This document shows positions 7,652 to 15,592 of a stretch of DNA of 52,931 nt, piece by piece. Source of the DNA: a virus. The translations under genes were made by a program, and so were the position numbers. A model generated the notes under the pieces. The model was given only the letters and a program-made list of their open reading frames with translations. It was not told where the DNA came from and did no database searches. Position 1 is the first letter of the stretch. Each line of letters begins with the position of its first letter. The stretch covers positions 1-52,931 of IMG/VR virus record IMGVR_UViG_3300018426_000028; one strand, given 5' to 3'.

Positions 7652-8577
7652 TTCATATCCACGTTGGCCATAATATCAACAAGACATGCTGTAAGATTAA
7701 TTTCTTGGTCAGCAACAAATGCCGACTTGTACTGGTAGTCAGCAATCAACAACACCAAGTGAGGAACCTGTACCACTTTGTCCATCAGAGTATCATAGAT
7801 TTTACGATACAACCCTTGTGGGTCGGTGTCTACATTGTTAGCAACCCACTGGCGCATCTTCTTGAAGTCTTTGTCCTTGAGACTATCACACAATCCCTTC
7901 ATGTTGACTTCAGCAATGTTACTCAGAATACCTTCATCAATTGCACCAGACTTTGAGTACCGTTGTAGTTCGTTTAGCGTCCTACGATAGTCTGGGAAAT
8001 ATTTCATCAGAAGTTCAGCAAGAACTTTTTCTGAATACTGAATACCTTCTTGATCAAGGATGTCAGAGATACGATTCATGAAGGCAGATGCCATCTGAGG
8101 TTTCTCTTCTTTCTTGAGTTTGAATTCTACCACCGTTGTCCGACTATGAAGCGGTTCGATGATTCGATTCTTGAAGTTACATGTAAAAATAAATCGACAG
8201 TTCTTGGAGAACTCTTCGATAAAGGCACGCAACGCTGGTTGCGTAGAGTTGGGGTTTAGATAGTCCGCCTCGTCAAGGATAACTACCTTGGTCTTACCGC
8301 CGAAACTGACCGTACTTGCAAAGTCCCTAATCTTTGTTCTGAGAACATCAATGCCGGACTCATCCGATCCATTGATAATGATGTAGTCACATTCTAATTC
8401 ATTACAAAGAGCACGTGCCACTGTGGTCTTGCCTGTACCGGCAGTACCACAGAGCAACATGTTAGGAATTTCTTTCTGGTCAACAAAAGATTGAAATACA
8501 TCCTTCAGTCTATTTGGGAGAACACACTCCGAAATAGTTTGGGGTCTGTACTTCTCCACCCAGAGAAATTCATTCAT
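7648..8577 (-). CDS. 44: Clamp loader ATPase gp44 (RFC-like AAA+)
   Basis: 309 residues from the ATG at 8577; a GTG one codon upstream overlaps the previous stop. Clamp loader large subunit that hydrolyses ATP to open gp45. Walker A is GTAGTGKTT (44-52), Walker B is VVILDEAD with DEAD at 102-105, and a sensor 1 FTCNF lies near 131-135. The typical RFC SRC box is absent, replaced by SRTTVVEF. The C-terminal helical collar runs from about 210. It is coupled upstream to a 53-residue gene by TGATG and downstream to the oxygenase by ATGA. Confidence 0.95.
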   Translation of the reverse strand: MNEFLWVEKYRPQTISECVLPNRLKDVFQSFVDQKEIPNMLLCGTAGTGKTTVARALCNELECDYIIINGSDESGIDVLRTKIRDFASTVSFGGKTKVVILDEADYLNPNSTQPALRAFIEEFSKNCRFIFTCNFKNRIIEPLHSRTTVVEFKLKKEEKPQMASAFMNRISDILDQEGIQYSEKVLAELLMKYFPDYRRTLNELQRYSKSGAIDEGILSNIAEVNMKGLCDSLKDKDFKKMRQWVANNVDTDPQGLYRKIYDTLMDKVVQVPHLVLLIADYQYKSAFVADQEINLTACLVDIMANVDMK

Positions 8578-8738
8578 CACCGTATCCTTTTTTCAAGAAC
8601 CTCAATCTGTTGTTGTCGTTTCTCTTCCCACTTCTCTTCGGTGCGATCACCTTTGGGGAAAAACTTGGCACTCTTGAGGTTTTCAAGTGCCACCATACGC
8701 CGACCACGAGCGTTCTTACTTCTCCATGCAGAAGCCAT
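8577..8738 (-). CDS. 53-residue charged protein upstream of gp44
   Basis: ATG at 8738 is preceded by AGGAG, a good ribosome site. The TGA at 8577-8579 shares a base with the gp44 ATG (TGATG), so gp44 translation likely depends on it. The product is very basic at the N-terminus (RSKNARGRRM) with a Glu/Lys/Gln helix at the end (WEEKRQQQIEVLEKRI), possibly a coiled coil or nucleic-acid binder. No domain is recognised. It fits the small conserved genes found between replication genes in T4-like phages. Confidence 0.65.
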   Translation of the reverse strand: MASAWRSKNARGRRMVALENLKSAKFFPKGDRTEEKWEEKRQQQIEVLEKRIR

Positions 8739-8746
8739 AATACTCC

Positions 8747-9352
8747 TTATCCAATTTTATCCTTTGTACCAAGAGACTCTTCCAGATTGAGTTCTAATTG
8801 ACTGCCGCCAACTGGACTCTCGTTCATAATGTATTCAAACATCGTAGCTGGATCAGAAACTTCATACGGATCATTTTCAACGTTGTCTCCAAAACCATCT
8901 TCAACAAAGGCTTTTTCAACAACACCATCATTCAAAAGTACCGAGTATCTCCATGATCTTTGGCCAAATCCAAGATTATCTTTGTCAACCAACATCCCTA
9001 TCTCAGAAGTAAACATACCAGAACCATCTGGAATAGGTTTAACTCCATTGATCTGTTGATATCGGAACCACATGTTCATAACAAACGAATCATTTACAGA
9101 TAAACAATAGATTTCGTCAATACCTTTTGACCTAAACACTTCATAGTTTTCTTCATATCCAGGCAACTGGAAAGCAGAACAAGTTGGAGTAAATGCCCCA
9201 GGCAATGCAAAGATAATTACCCTCTTGTCCCTAAACAAATCACCAGAAACTACATCTTGCCATCGATATGGATTAGTACCACCAACGGATTCATCACGAA
9301 CCCGTGTTTTAAAAACGACATCCATTGGAAATCGCTGTCCTACTTCAATCAT
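8747..9352 (-). CDS. Peroxiredoxin of the Prx5 / type II family
   Basis: 201 residues. Peroxiredoxins reduce H2O2 and organic peroxides through a thiol. The signature PGAFTPTCS (51-59) places the peroxidatic cysteine at C58, with T55 as the conserved partner. The following segment, GYEENYEVFRSKGIDEIYCLSVND, is typical of Prx5. C83 is the only obvious other cysteine in the core, so the enzyme may work as 1-Cys with host glutaredoxin or thioredoxin. A Glu/Leu-rich tail of about 25 residues extends past the usual domain. It lies between gp45 and the gp44 operon, implying expression with replication genes. The family is clear; the physiological substrate is not. Confidence 0.92.
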   Translation of the reverse strand: MIEVGQRFPMDVVFKTRVRDESVGGTNPYRWQDVVSGDLFRDKRVIIFALPGAFTPTCSAFQLPGYEENYEVFRSKGIDEIYCLSVNDSFVMNMWFRYQQINGVKPIPDGSGMFTSEIGMLVDKDNLGFGQRSWRYSVLLNDGVVEKAFVEDGFGDNVENDPYEVSDPATMFEYIMNESPVGGSQLELNLEESLGTKDKIG

Positions 9353-9363
9353 TTTAATTCACC

Positions 9364-10020
9364 TTACTGAGTTTTTGAACTTGGGTCAAGTGCCAACCAA
9401 TAGGTTCTTTCACTATTGGAAAACATCATTACTGGTTTTGTGCCAATGGTCACATCGTATGTGTCTGGAATGATCTTCAATGATTCAATTGACAACCTAG
9501 CATCAAATTCCAAATCACTATCACCAAGAACTGTCGTAAAAGAATTACTCTTGGGGGTATTTGGATCACCAACAGACATTAATACCTGTTGTCCATTGCC
9601 AACTACTCGCAAGAATGGAGCAGAGATGGCAGATGCAGCACGATAAATTGTCTGAATATTTTCTTTGGCGATATGAAATGTGTAGAGTGGTTCTACTTCA
9701 ATCGAGCGATCTGGTGCAGCTTTAATCACAGACGGTTCAGCATAGTAGAATTCAAACTTGCCAGCATTAGTTTGTACCGTGACAGATTCATCTCCAAACT
9801 GGAGATCAGCATTCTCATCCATAGTCAACAAAGACAAGAACTGATTCAAATCATAGATGGCAAATTCTTTGGGGAAACTTTCTGTTACCGTGGCACGGCA
9901 CAAAATGTTCATTGAGTTTGACACAGTAGCAAGAGTTTGTCCCTCACGAACCAAAAGATTCGTATTGATAGAGGCAAAGTTCTTAAATGTGTCGAGGGTT
10001 GGTTTGGAAACTTTCATCAT
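9364..10020 (-). CDS. 45: Sliding clamp gp45
   Basis: 218 residues (T4 gp45 is 228). The trimeric clamp tethers gp43 and, in T4, also activates late transcription by contacting gp55 and gp33. The start MKVSKPTLDTFKNFASINTNLL is the characteristic first strand-helix, and the alternating strands of two clamp domains continue to the end. The ATG at 10020 has GGAG six bases upstream; a second ATG at 10017 is possible. It has its own sigma70-like promoter at 10046-10074. Confidence 0.93.
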   Translation of the reverse strand: MMKVSKPTLDTFKNFASINTNLLVREGQTLATVSNSMNILCRATVTESFPKEFAIYDLNQFLSLLTMDENADLQFGDESVTVQTNAGKFEFYYAEPSVIKAAPDRSIEVEPLYTFHIAKENIQTIYRAASAISAPFLRVVGNGQQVLMSVGDPNTPKSNSFTTVLGDSDLEFDARLSIESLKIIPDTYDVTIGTKPVMMFSNSERTYWLALDPSSKTQ

Positions 10021-10045
10021 AATATACTCCGATCAAACAAATTAC

Positions 10046-10074
10046 ATAATAACAAATAAAAAAGGAAAAGTCAA
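10046..10074 (-). promoter_or_regulatory. Sigma70-like promoter for gp45
   Basis: Minus strand TTGACT (10069-10074), a 17-base spacer and TATTAT (10046-10051), five of six matches in each box. It starts just past the stop of the upstream gene and would give a leader of about 20 bases before the gp45 ATG. Confidence 0.65.
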
Positions 10075-10076
10075 GA

Positions 10077-10445
10077 TCAAATTTCAAAAGGTTTTTCCAA
10101 AATTTCATTTTCTGGCAAACTACACTCAATCCCATGCTTCTTGTGATATTCTAGAAGACATGGGAAAGAGGTAATTGGAATTCCGTTAAACGGTTCATCA
10201 CTGATCAATTCTTTAAACTGCCTTTCATAATCATTGTAGTGTTCTTCATCATCAAAAACCATTGTCCACTTATAAGTCAATCCATCAGATGAAAACGTAC
10301 TATGGGCCTCAACTCTTTCTTGTTGTCTTAACCAATCATGAAATATCTGTGATGCTTTTTTGTGTTCAACAGTTCTTTCTTCTGATTGTTGATACCATTT
10401 TGTACTAAGTGTAGGTCTTTTTAAAACATACTCAAGTTTATACAT
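10077..10445 (-). CDS. Unknown protein, paralogue of the next gene upstream
   Basis: 122 residues from the ATG at 10445, which overlaps the upstream stop by eight bases; an upstream TTG extension is unlikely. The pattern is an N-terminal strand YKLEYVLKRP, a KASQIFHDWLRQQE helix, a DGLTYKWTMVF strand and a DDEEHYNDYERQF helix. The neighbour at 10438-10773 has the same order of elements (AFQDWL, DGNTVYCDIMF, NEDAYDDYTSAW), so the two appear to be tandem duplicates with an alpha/beta fold. There are no catalytic residues I can name. It is co-transcribed with its paralogue from the late box at 10810. Confidence 0.75.
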   Translation of the reverse strand: MYKLEYVLKRPTLSTKWYQQSEERTVEHKKASQIFHDWLRQQERVEAHSTFSSDGLTYKWTMVFDDEEHYNDYERQFKELISDEPFNGIPITSFPCLLEYHKKHGIECSLPENEILEKPFEI

Positions 10446-10773
10446 TTTCCGTAGTATGAGCAATGGTGACGTTATTTGTCGTACAATAATCTAGGAAAGC
10501 CTGATCTTGGAATTGGTCTTCAAGACCAGCTGATGTCCAAGCAGAAGTATAATCATCGTATGCATCTTCATTAGCAAACATGATATCACAATAAACGGTA
10601 TTGCCGTCTGGTTCTGCATCAAACACCACATCAGCTTCGTCTCTACCAGTCAACCAATCTTGAAATGCAGACGCCTTGGTTTCATAGGTTGATCCTAAGA
10701 GGTCAGCTGCCCAAAAAGGCCACTCTACACTCTCAGATTGACGGGTAAATGTAATTCTAATTCGATAAGCCAT
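10438..10773 (-). CDS. Unknown protein, paralogue of the next gene downstream
   Basis: 111 residues from the ATG at 10773, chosen because GGAGAG lies at the right distance; an in-frame TTG further up lacks this. Acidic and aromatic, with strand YRIRITFTRQ, helix AFQDWL, strand VYCDIMF and helix EDAYDDYTSAW, mirroring the protein encoded just downstream. It is the first gene after a strong terminator and a TATAAATA late box, so it is probably expressed late. Function unknown. Confidence 0.78.
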   Translation of the reverse strand: MAYRIRITFTRQSESVEWPFWAADLLGSTYETKASAFQDWLTGRDEADVVFDAEPDGNTVYCDIMFANEDAYDDYTSAWTSAGLEDQFQDQAFLDYCTTNNVTIAHTTENV

Positions 10774-10809
10774 TATTCTCTCCAAAAGTTAAATGGTAAT
10801 TTACTCTCT

Positions 10810-10817
10810 TATTTATA
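10810..10817 (-). promoter_or_regulatory. T4-type late promoter box
   Basis: Exact TATAAATA on the minus strand, directly after the terminator at 10826-10876 and about 37 bases before the ATG at 10773. The terminator-then-late-promoter layout separates the paralogue pair from the cobS transcript. Confidence 0.65.
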
Positions 10818-10820
10818 ACA

Positions 10821-10890
10821 AAAAAATCGGGGACTGGCGAATTGAGAGAGAGTGAGAGAGGCCGCCAGTCCCCGATCCGCCCTAAGGCGG
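10821..10890 (-). terminator. Rho-independent terminator with 14-bp stem, plus adjacent short hairpin
   Basis: Arms ATCGGGGACTGGCG (10826-10839) and CGCCAGTCCCCGAT (10863-10876) pair perfectly over 14 bases around a 23-base purine-rich loop. On the minus strand the stem is followed by seven or more T residues (10821-10827). A second GC hairpin, CCGCC (10877-10881) with GGCGG (10886-10890), lies just before it, at the end of the DUF3310 gene. Together they should stop the cobS-DUF3310 transcript. Confidence 0.9.
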
Positions 10891-10898
10891 AACCTTTA

Positions 10899-11174
10899 CT
10901 ACTGTTCTAAGTCATGAACATGTAGTGCAATTAACGCATAGTGCAGTACTTTTAGCAAGTCTTTACGGTTCTTGCCCTCTTTTTTACCATACCTTTGCGT
11001 ATATTTGATAATATTACCAAGGCAAAATCCTTCGCCATGTCCAGTATCTATAACAAACTCGGTGGTTTGTACTTTGTTCTGAGCATAGTGTTCATCATAT
11101 GTACTATCAACATATGCTTGAAGGTCAGCGATCAGCTGACCCTCATTGTATTTGTAATCTTTCTTAGAAGTCAT
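10899..11174 (-). CDS. DUF3310-like protein
   Basis: 91 residues from the ATG at 11174, which overlaps the CobS-like stop by 11 bases; the longer upstream reading frame merely shadows cobS. The C-terminal half matches the DUF3310 pattern: GEGFCLGNIIKYTQRYGKKEGKNRKDLL followed by a His-containing helix. DUF3310 proteins are widespread in phages, sometimes annotated as nucleotide-kinase- or MazG-like, but their role is unproven. It is the last gene before the strong terminator, so it is co-transcribed with the CobS-like ATPase. Confidence 0.82.
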   Translation of the reverse strand: MTSKKDYKYNEGQLIADLQAYVDSTYDEHYAQNKVQTTEFVIDTGHGEGFCLGNIIKYTQRYGKKEGKNRKDLLKVLHYALIALHVHDLEQ

Positions 11175-12348
11175 AGTTATCTGCCTCTGGGTTGTCATCA
11201 TTCTGGTCTTCAGCAGGGGCATCAAGATCAACACCAGCATCAACCTTGGTGTAAAGATCGATGAAGGCAGACTTGGTGTCAGTGTCGAAACGGTTGACAC
11301 ACAACTGAATTGCCTTGAGGCGATCTTTGAACATGGCGTATGCCTTGACAATGTGTTCTAGACGGCGGGTTGAAACCAACTCATCAATGCCACCCTCATA
11401 GAAAGTCTTTCGGATCACATCAGCCCACAGTACCAACTTGTCGGCGAATTCATCATCAACGCAGTCAGCGACTTCCATCTTGTTGAGAACAATTTTTTTC
11501 TCTTGAGCGGAAGACGGGTATTCCTGTTCAACCGTGATTGCGAATCGTTCGAGGAATGCCTCATCAAGAACCTGAGCACCCATGAACTTACCGTCATCAG
11601 AACCACGGCCCTTGGTGTTCGCAGTAGCGATCACATTGAAACCAGAGGCGGGAGTAACAACTTCGCCAGTCTTTTTGTTGAAGTAGGGTTTGCCTTCAAG
11701 GATTGCCTGTAGACACATCAACTTGTTTGATCCACGATCAATCTCATCAAGGATCAAGACAGCGCCACGTTTCATGGCAGTCAGCACAGGGCCTTCACGG
11801 TAAACTACGTTACCATCAACCAACGTATTGCCACCGATCAGATCATCTTCATCGGTCTCAATCGAAATGTTGACACGGATTGCCTCACGTTTGAGTTTGG
11901 CACAAACCTGTTCAACCATCATGGTTTTACCGTTACCCGACAAACCACAAATGAATGTAGGATAGAACATACCAGACTTGACAATGTTCACTAGGTCACG
12001 ATAGAAACCAAAAGGAACATATGTTTTGTCAGCGGCAGGAACTAGGTTTTCAATTTCCACAGCAAGTTTCGCCTGAGTTAGAACCCTAGAAGCAGCAGCG
12101 GCCACTGGTTCGGGTTGGGTTTGAATAACCGCCACTGGTTTGGTTGGTTTGGGCATTGACACAACTTGGCCAACCATCTCGGGGTTAAACTGATTGCGGC
12201 CAACCTTGGCCTCTTTGAAAAACCACATCGGGTTTTTGAGACCAGCCTCACGGGCGATATCCATAACTTCAGATTTTGAGAAAATACCCGTCTGGTTGTT
12301 AGACTCAGCAAGGGCGGCCATCAGTTGATCTTTCTGTTTAATACTCAT
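11164..12348 (-). CDS. cobS: CobS-like AAA+ ATPase (MoxR-type)
   Basis: 394 residues. An N-terminal helical region (FSKSEVMDIAREAGLKNPMWFF, about 23-44) resembles CobS, then a Pro/Ala-rich linker leads to the AAA+ domain. Walker A is GLSGNGKT (135-142) and Walker B is LILDEID (198-204), with an ATANTKGRG sensor and a C-terminal lid. In bacteria CobS partners CobT in cobaltochelatase; the same AAA+/VWA pairing occurs in MoxR, NorQ/NorD and CbbQ/CbbO, which remodel target proteins. The next gene upstream is a CobT-like VWA protein and no CobN is visible. An acidic C-terminal tail may bind a partner. Own promoter at 12390-12418. Confidence 0.88.
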   Translation of the reverse strand: MSIKQKDQLMAALAESNNQTGIFSKSEVMDIAREAGLKNPMWFFKEAKVGRNQFNPEMVGQVVSMPKPTKPVAVIQTQPEPVAAAASRVLTQAKLAVEIENLVPAADKTYVPFGFYRDLVNIVKSGMFYPTFICGLSGNGKTMMVEQVCAKLKREAIRVNISIETDEDDLIGGNTLVDGNVVYREGPVLTAMKRGAVLILDEIDRGSNKLMCLQAILEGKPYFNKKTGEVVTPASGFNVIATANTKGRGSDDGKFMGAQVLDEAFLERFAITVEQEYPSSAQEKKIVLNKMEVADCVDDEFADKLVLWADVIRKTFYEGGIDELVSTRRLEHIVKAYAMFKDRLKAIQLCVNRFDTDTKSAFIDLYTKVDAGVDLDAPAEDQNDDNPEADNYDF

Positions 12349-12389
12349 AATTTACTCTCTCTATTAACTCAATCACTCAACATACTACT

Positions 12390-12418
12390 AGCTTACTACA
12401 TCCCGAAGCAGAAGTCAA
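12390..12418 (-). promoter_or_regulatory. Putative promoter for the cobS-like gene
   Basis: Minus-strand TTGACT (12413-12418) with 17 bases to TAAGCT (12390-12395), a weak -10. The case rests on the flanking block: TTTTCGC, three variable bases, GCCCCTTGACTT, one variable base, TGC is shared with the cobT promoter at 14793-14821. The rest of the gap between cobT and cobS holds no gene. Confidence 0.5.
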
Positions 12419-12467
12419 GGGGCTTGGCGAAAATAATTGAATTTTCTTTCCCTTTGAAATCAACAAC

Positions 12468-14765
12468 TTACGCAACCATATCAATAAATCGATTGATAAA
12501 GTGGCGGGAATTGGTCTTTTTGGACTGAAATTGGCGGAATCCACGCAGAATATCTGACTTCTTTTCGGACTTTACTTCCAATTCAGCATCATCAATTTTG
12601 AGATCAGAACCACCTTTGATAAGGAAAGCCTGATCATATCCCCATGCACTATCAAGTGGCAGGTAATCTTTTTTCAACCAAGTGCTTTTGTATACGGCAT
12701 CAAACTCAGCGGTATCCCATTGATACGGATTGAGGGTTACCCAATTGTAAGCATTTTTGACATCGCCACGTTTTTTACTGGTGATCCAGAAGTTTACCAT
12801 GCGGGAACCCGTAACTTTTTTGAACATGGCAATACCAGCGAGAAGAGACATCTCTTTGCCAATACGGTAACGTGACTGATAAACTGCGGCGGGTTGTTTA
12901 ACCACAACAGAAGTAGTGCCACGTTTTAGAATGAGTTTAGTGGCGAAAACTGATTTGCGATTTCTCCAGCCATCATCTCTGATATTGTCACCCCAAATTT
13001 CATACTCATCAGTGTTACCGCCATCGGAAAGAACAATGGTGTTAAGCACTTCGACACGATTGCGGTCTTTGAATTCTTTGGCAAGATCAGTAGCAATGAT
13101 CATAGCACCGGCAAGGGGGGTAGAACCCAACGACAAGTGTCGAGGAAGATCGGCATAATTGGCAAGACATCCATTGTGTCGGTTAGAACGCCAACGACTA
13201 CCATAATTAGCCCAAGTATCAGCGTAAATCAAAAGACTTTCAAATTGTTTTTTGTAGTCACTGGGTGAAGATTCTGAAGTGATTAATTGAATCATACCAG
13301 TGCCAGGATTGATGCAAATTTCATTTTCAGAATTTGACTGGCGAACACCTTCTCTCATATCCATACCACAAACAAAACCATATACATCAAATGGGATGCC
13401 AACTTTTTTGCAGAAGGAAACTTGTATCAATAACTGTTCAATTGTGCCAGCCATATGTTGAGCCATAGAACCAGACATATCAAGAATCATGAACATGCCG
13501 TGGTTTTTGCCAGAAGGCGTGACAGTGTTTGACAAGAACAAGTCTTCGGTCAACTTGTAGGCCCACAACTTATCTTCATTGAGTTTGCCAGTATTGTGAA
13601 CCTGTGCCTTGCGTAACTCAGACGCCTTGCGCTTCATCTCAAACTGCATGACCAACTGATTGATGGAAGACTTGTTTTTAGATCGAAACGCATCAGACAA
13701 ACTTTTACGATAGGCTTTTGCCTCATCGGCAGAAACTTCATCATAATAATTTTTTGTTAGTTTGAACTCAAAGTCCCAAGTTTTTGAGACGGGGATTACA
13801 TGGTGTTTGCGACTGATAAACTTGGGGAAGTAAGCGGTGAAAACTGATTCACTGTCAGACTCCAAGAGGCGACTTTCATTTTGACGGAAACTTCTGTCGG
13901 TTTGCGACATGGGTTCGCCATCTTCAACAGGCGATTCACTTGATTGACTTGATTGTGATTCAATCGGTTGATCAGATTCAGACTGTTCGGTGTCAGATTG
14001 AGAATCAGATTCGGAATCAGTAGACTCGGCAGATTCGGAACTGTCATCGGACTCTTCGCCAGTGGTCTCACCAGATTGGCCATCGCCCTCGGTGGGATCA
14101 TCAGTATCTTCGGCGTCATCGGACATTTCCATTGAGGAACCTTGACCCTCGACTTCTTCACTGTCATCTTCGCCAGCGGCAGGAGCAGGCTGTTCCTGTT
14201 GCTGATCTTCCATATCTTCCATTGCGCCATTATAAAGATCATTGGCAATGTCAACTACATCAGACCATTCCTCAGCAGAATCAATGCGAGCGAGAAATTC
14301 TTTCTCGGAATCGGAAAACTGAACATTGAGGAATGAACCAATCTTGTAATGAAGATTGATACGATCAATCAGAGGCAGGGTGTTGACATCTTTATCAGCA
14401 ACACCGAAAAAATCTTTGTCGAATAGGAAACGATAACCCTTGTAGAATGATTTAACAAGGCCGGGGTATCGTTGCTTGACTAGTCGTTCGTTGCGAGCGT
14501 CTTCAATAACATTTAGGAATGACTTGAAACCAGCACCTTGATCACAAACAGCATCATGCCATCCTTCAGCGGGGGTGACCAAACCGTGGCCAACTTCATG
14601 TCCGATCAGAAGATCGTAAACATAGCCGGGCATATCTTTCCAATTGGGAAGAATAATTTTGCGGTTTTTAAGATCGAACGCTGCGGTAGGAACATTAGCA
14701 TGTTCTATCGCAAGGTCTTCGGTGGCCAACAACTTGGCGAGATAGGACTTGGATTCAATATTCAT
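12468..14765 (-). CDS. cobT: CobT-like protein: zincin metallopeptidase-type N-terminus plus VWA domain
   Basis: 765 residues. The N-terminus carries HEVGH (56-60) and an NVIEDARNE helix (85-93), the HExxH plus Glu arrangement of gluzincin-type peptidases. Residues about 185-300 form a long Ser/Asp/Glu/Gln linker. A VWA domain follows with a MIDAS DMSGS near 429-433 and, further on, a segment with LSLGSTPLAGAM and TIVLSDGGN. CobT shares the acidic linker plus VWA layout; the N-terminal zincin is unlike a bare chelatase subunit. The neighbouring AAA+ gene should be its motor. It could chelate metal, remodel proteins or cleave them; the sequence favours the latter two only weakly. Own promoter at 14793. 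Confidence 0.85.
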   Translation of the reverse strand: MNIESKSYLAKLLATEDLAIEHANVPTAAFDLKNRKIILPNWKDMPGYVYDLLIGHEVGHGLVTPAEGWHDAVCDQGAGFKSFLNVIEDARNERLVKQRYPGLVKSFYKGYRFLFDKDFFGVADKDVNTLPLIDRINLHYKIGSFLNVQFSDSEKEFLARIDSAEEWSDVVDIANDLYNGAMEDMEDQQQEQPAPAAGEDDSEEVEGQGSSMEMSDDAEDTDDPTEGDGQSGETTGEESDDSSESAESTDSESDSQSDTEQSESDQPIESQSSQSSESPVEDGEPMSQTDRSFRQNESRLLESDSESVFTAYFPKFISRKHHVIPVSKTWDFEFKLTKNYYDEVSADEAKAYRKSLSDAFRSKNKSSINQLVMQFEMKRKASELRKAQVHNTGKLNEDKLWAYKLTEDLFLSNTVTPSGKNHGMFMILDMSGSMAQHMAGTIEQLLIQVSFCKKVGIPFDVYGFVCGMDMREGVRQSNSENEICINPGTGMIQLITSESSPSDYKKQFESLLIYADTWANYGSRWRSNRHNGCLANYADLPRHLSLGSTPLAGAMIIATDLAKEFKDRNRVEVLNTIVLSDGGNTDEYEIWGDNIRDDGWRNRKSVFATKLILKRGTTSVVVKQPAAVYQSRYRIGKEMSLLAGIAMFKKVTGSRMVNFWITSKKRGDVKNAYNWVTLNPYQWDTAEFDAVYKSTWLKKDYLPLDSAWGYDQAFLIKGGSDLKIDDAELEVKSEKKSDILRGFRQFQSKKTNSRHFINRFIDMVA

Positions 14766-14792
14766 ATAACTCTCACTCTCAAATACATGTAT

Positions 14793-14821
14793 AGTATGAC
14801 AGCTATCGAGGCAAAAGTCAA
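14793..14821 (-). promoter_or_regulatory. Sigma70-like promoter for the cobT-like gene
   Basis: Minus strand TTGACT (14816-14821), a 17-base spacer and CATACT (14793-14798), followed by a GAGAGTGAGAG ribosome-site region before the ATG at 14765. It shares an extended upstream block with the cobS promoter. Confidence 0.65.
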
Positions 14822-14887
14822 GGGGCCCAGCGAAAAAAGATTTCCTTATAAATCAAGGGCTTACAAATTTTTTTCAATTTTTTTCGA

Positions 14888-15256
14888 TCAAATCCGCTCA
14901 AAATAGCGAGTTACGGCGAGAATTTTCTCGATTTGTTTGTCAATTATGGCGGTTCTATTGGGCCAGTGAATGTAGTCCTTTTCGGGGTTCTTTTTGAGAT
15001 TCTGCAACAGGGGCAGGATCAGCAGTTCTACATCCTTCAATTTGCCACTAACATCGGCCTCCAACAGGGCTCGGTGTTCGTTTATCATGCCAGTATTATC
15101 GGCAGACAGGATTCTGGATTCCAATTGTTCTAGTTTATCCATGATCGAATCCAAAGACCCCTCGGGCAATGTAGCCTGTACAGGTTCGGATGGGACGGTT
15201 GTACTGGTAGGTACGTCATCTACCGCAGTAAAACCAAAATCGAAATCATCTGACAT
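14888..15256 (-). CDS. Unknown coiled-coil protein at the end of the IscU operon
   Basis: 122 residues. An acidic, Thr/Pro-rich N-terminus (about 1-32) is followed by helices with heptad-like leucines (SIMDKLEQLESRIL, LEADVSGKLKDVELLILPLLQNL) and a C-terminal helix. There are no cysteines or catalytic motifs. It lies nine bases after IscA in the same direction and before the cobT promoter, so it is the last gene of the 23080 operon. The coiled-coil nature is inferred from leucine spacing; the function is unknown. Confidence 0.75.
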   Translation of the reverse strand: MSDDFDFGFTAVDDVPTSTTVPSEPVQATLPEGSLDSIMDKLEQLESRILSADNTGMINEHRALLEADVSGKLKDVELLILPLLQNLKKNPEKDYIHWPNRTAIIDKQIEKILAVTRYFERI

Positions 15257-15265
15257 CTATTTCTC

Positions 15266-15592
15266 CTAGACGGCGAAACTCTCTCCACAACCACAGTGTG
15301 CGGTTGCCTTTGGGTTGGAAATTTCTATGCCGCTGTTGATACCCTCTCTCTTAAAATCTATCAAAGACCCAGAGAGGTACAACAAACTTTTTGGATCAAT
15401 GAAAACTGTTACGCCGTGTTCTTCGACTACAACATCTTCTATAGATTGGTGATCGGCATACTCAATAACGTACTTGAATCCAGTACACCCACTCGGAGTG
15501 ACACCCACTCTCACACCCAACCCTCTTCCACGTTCTTGTAATTGTTTTCCAATCCAATCAGCGGCTTGTTTGGTGATCTGTATCGTTTCCAT
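15266..15592 (-). CDS. iscA: A-type Fe-S carrier protein (IscA/ErpA family)
   Basis: 108 residues, the normal size of IscA/SufA/ErpA. These proteins pass Fe-S clusters or iron to target enzymes. The three ligand cysteines are present: C36 in SGCTGFKY and C100/C102 in the HCGCGESF end motif. The start METIQITKQAADWI is typical. Its ATG lies 35 bases inside the end of the iscU-like gene, so the two are co-translated. All signature residues are intact, which argues for a working protein. Which family branch (IscA, SufA or ErpA) it belongs to is not resolvable by eye. Confidence 0.95.
   Translation of the reverse strand: METIQITKQAADWIGKQLQERGRGLGVRVGVTPSGCTGFKYVIEYADHQSIEDVVVEEHGVTVFIDPKSLLYLSGSLIDFKREGINSGIEISNPKATAHCGCGESFAV

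Noticed and set aside
10899-11351. Long 150-residue version of the DUF3310 gene
   Set aside because: The first 59 residues only shadow the CobS-like gene in another frame. The ATG at 11174 fits the overlap style of the operon.
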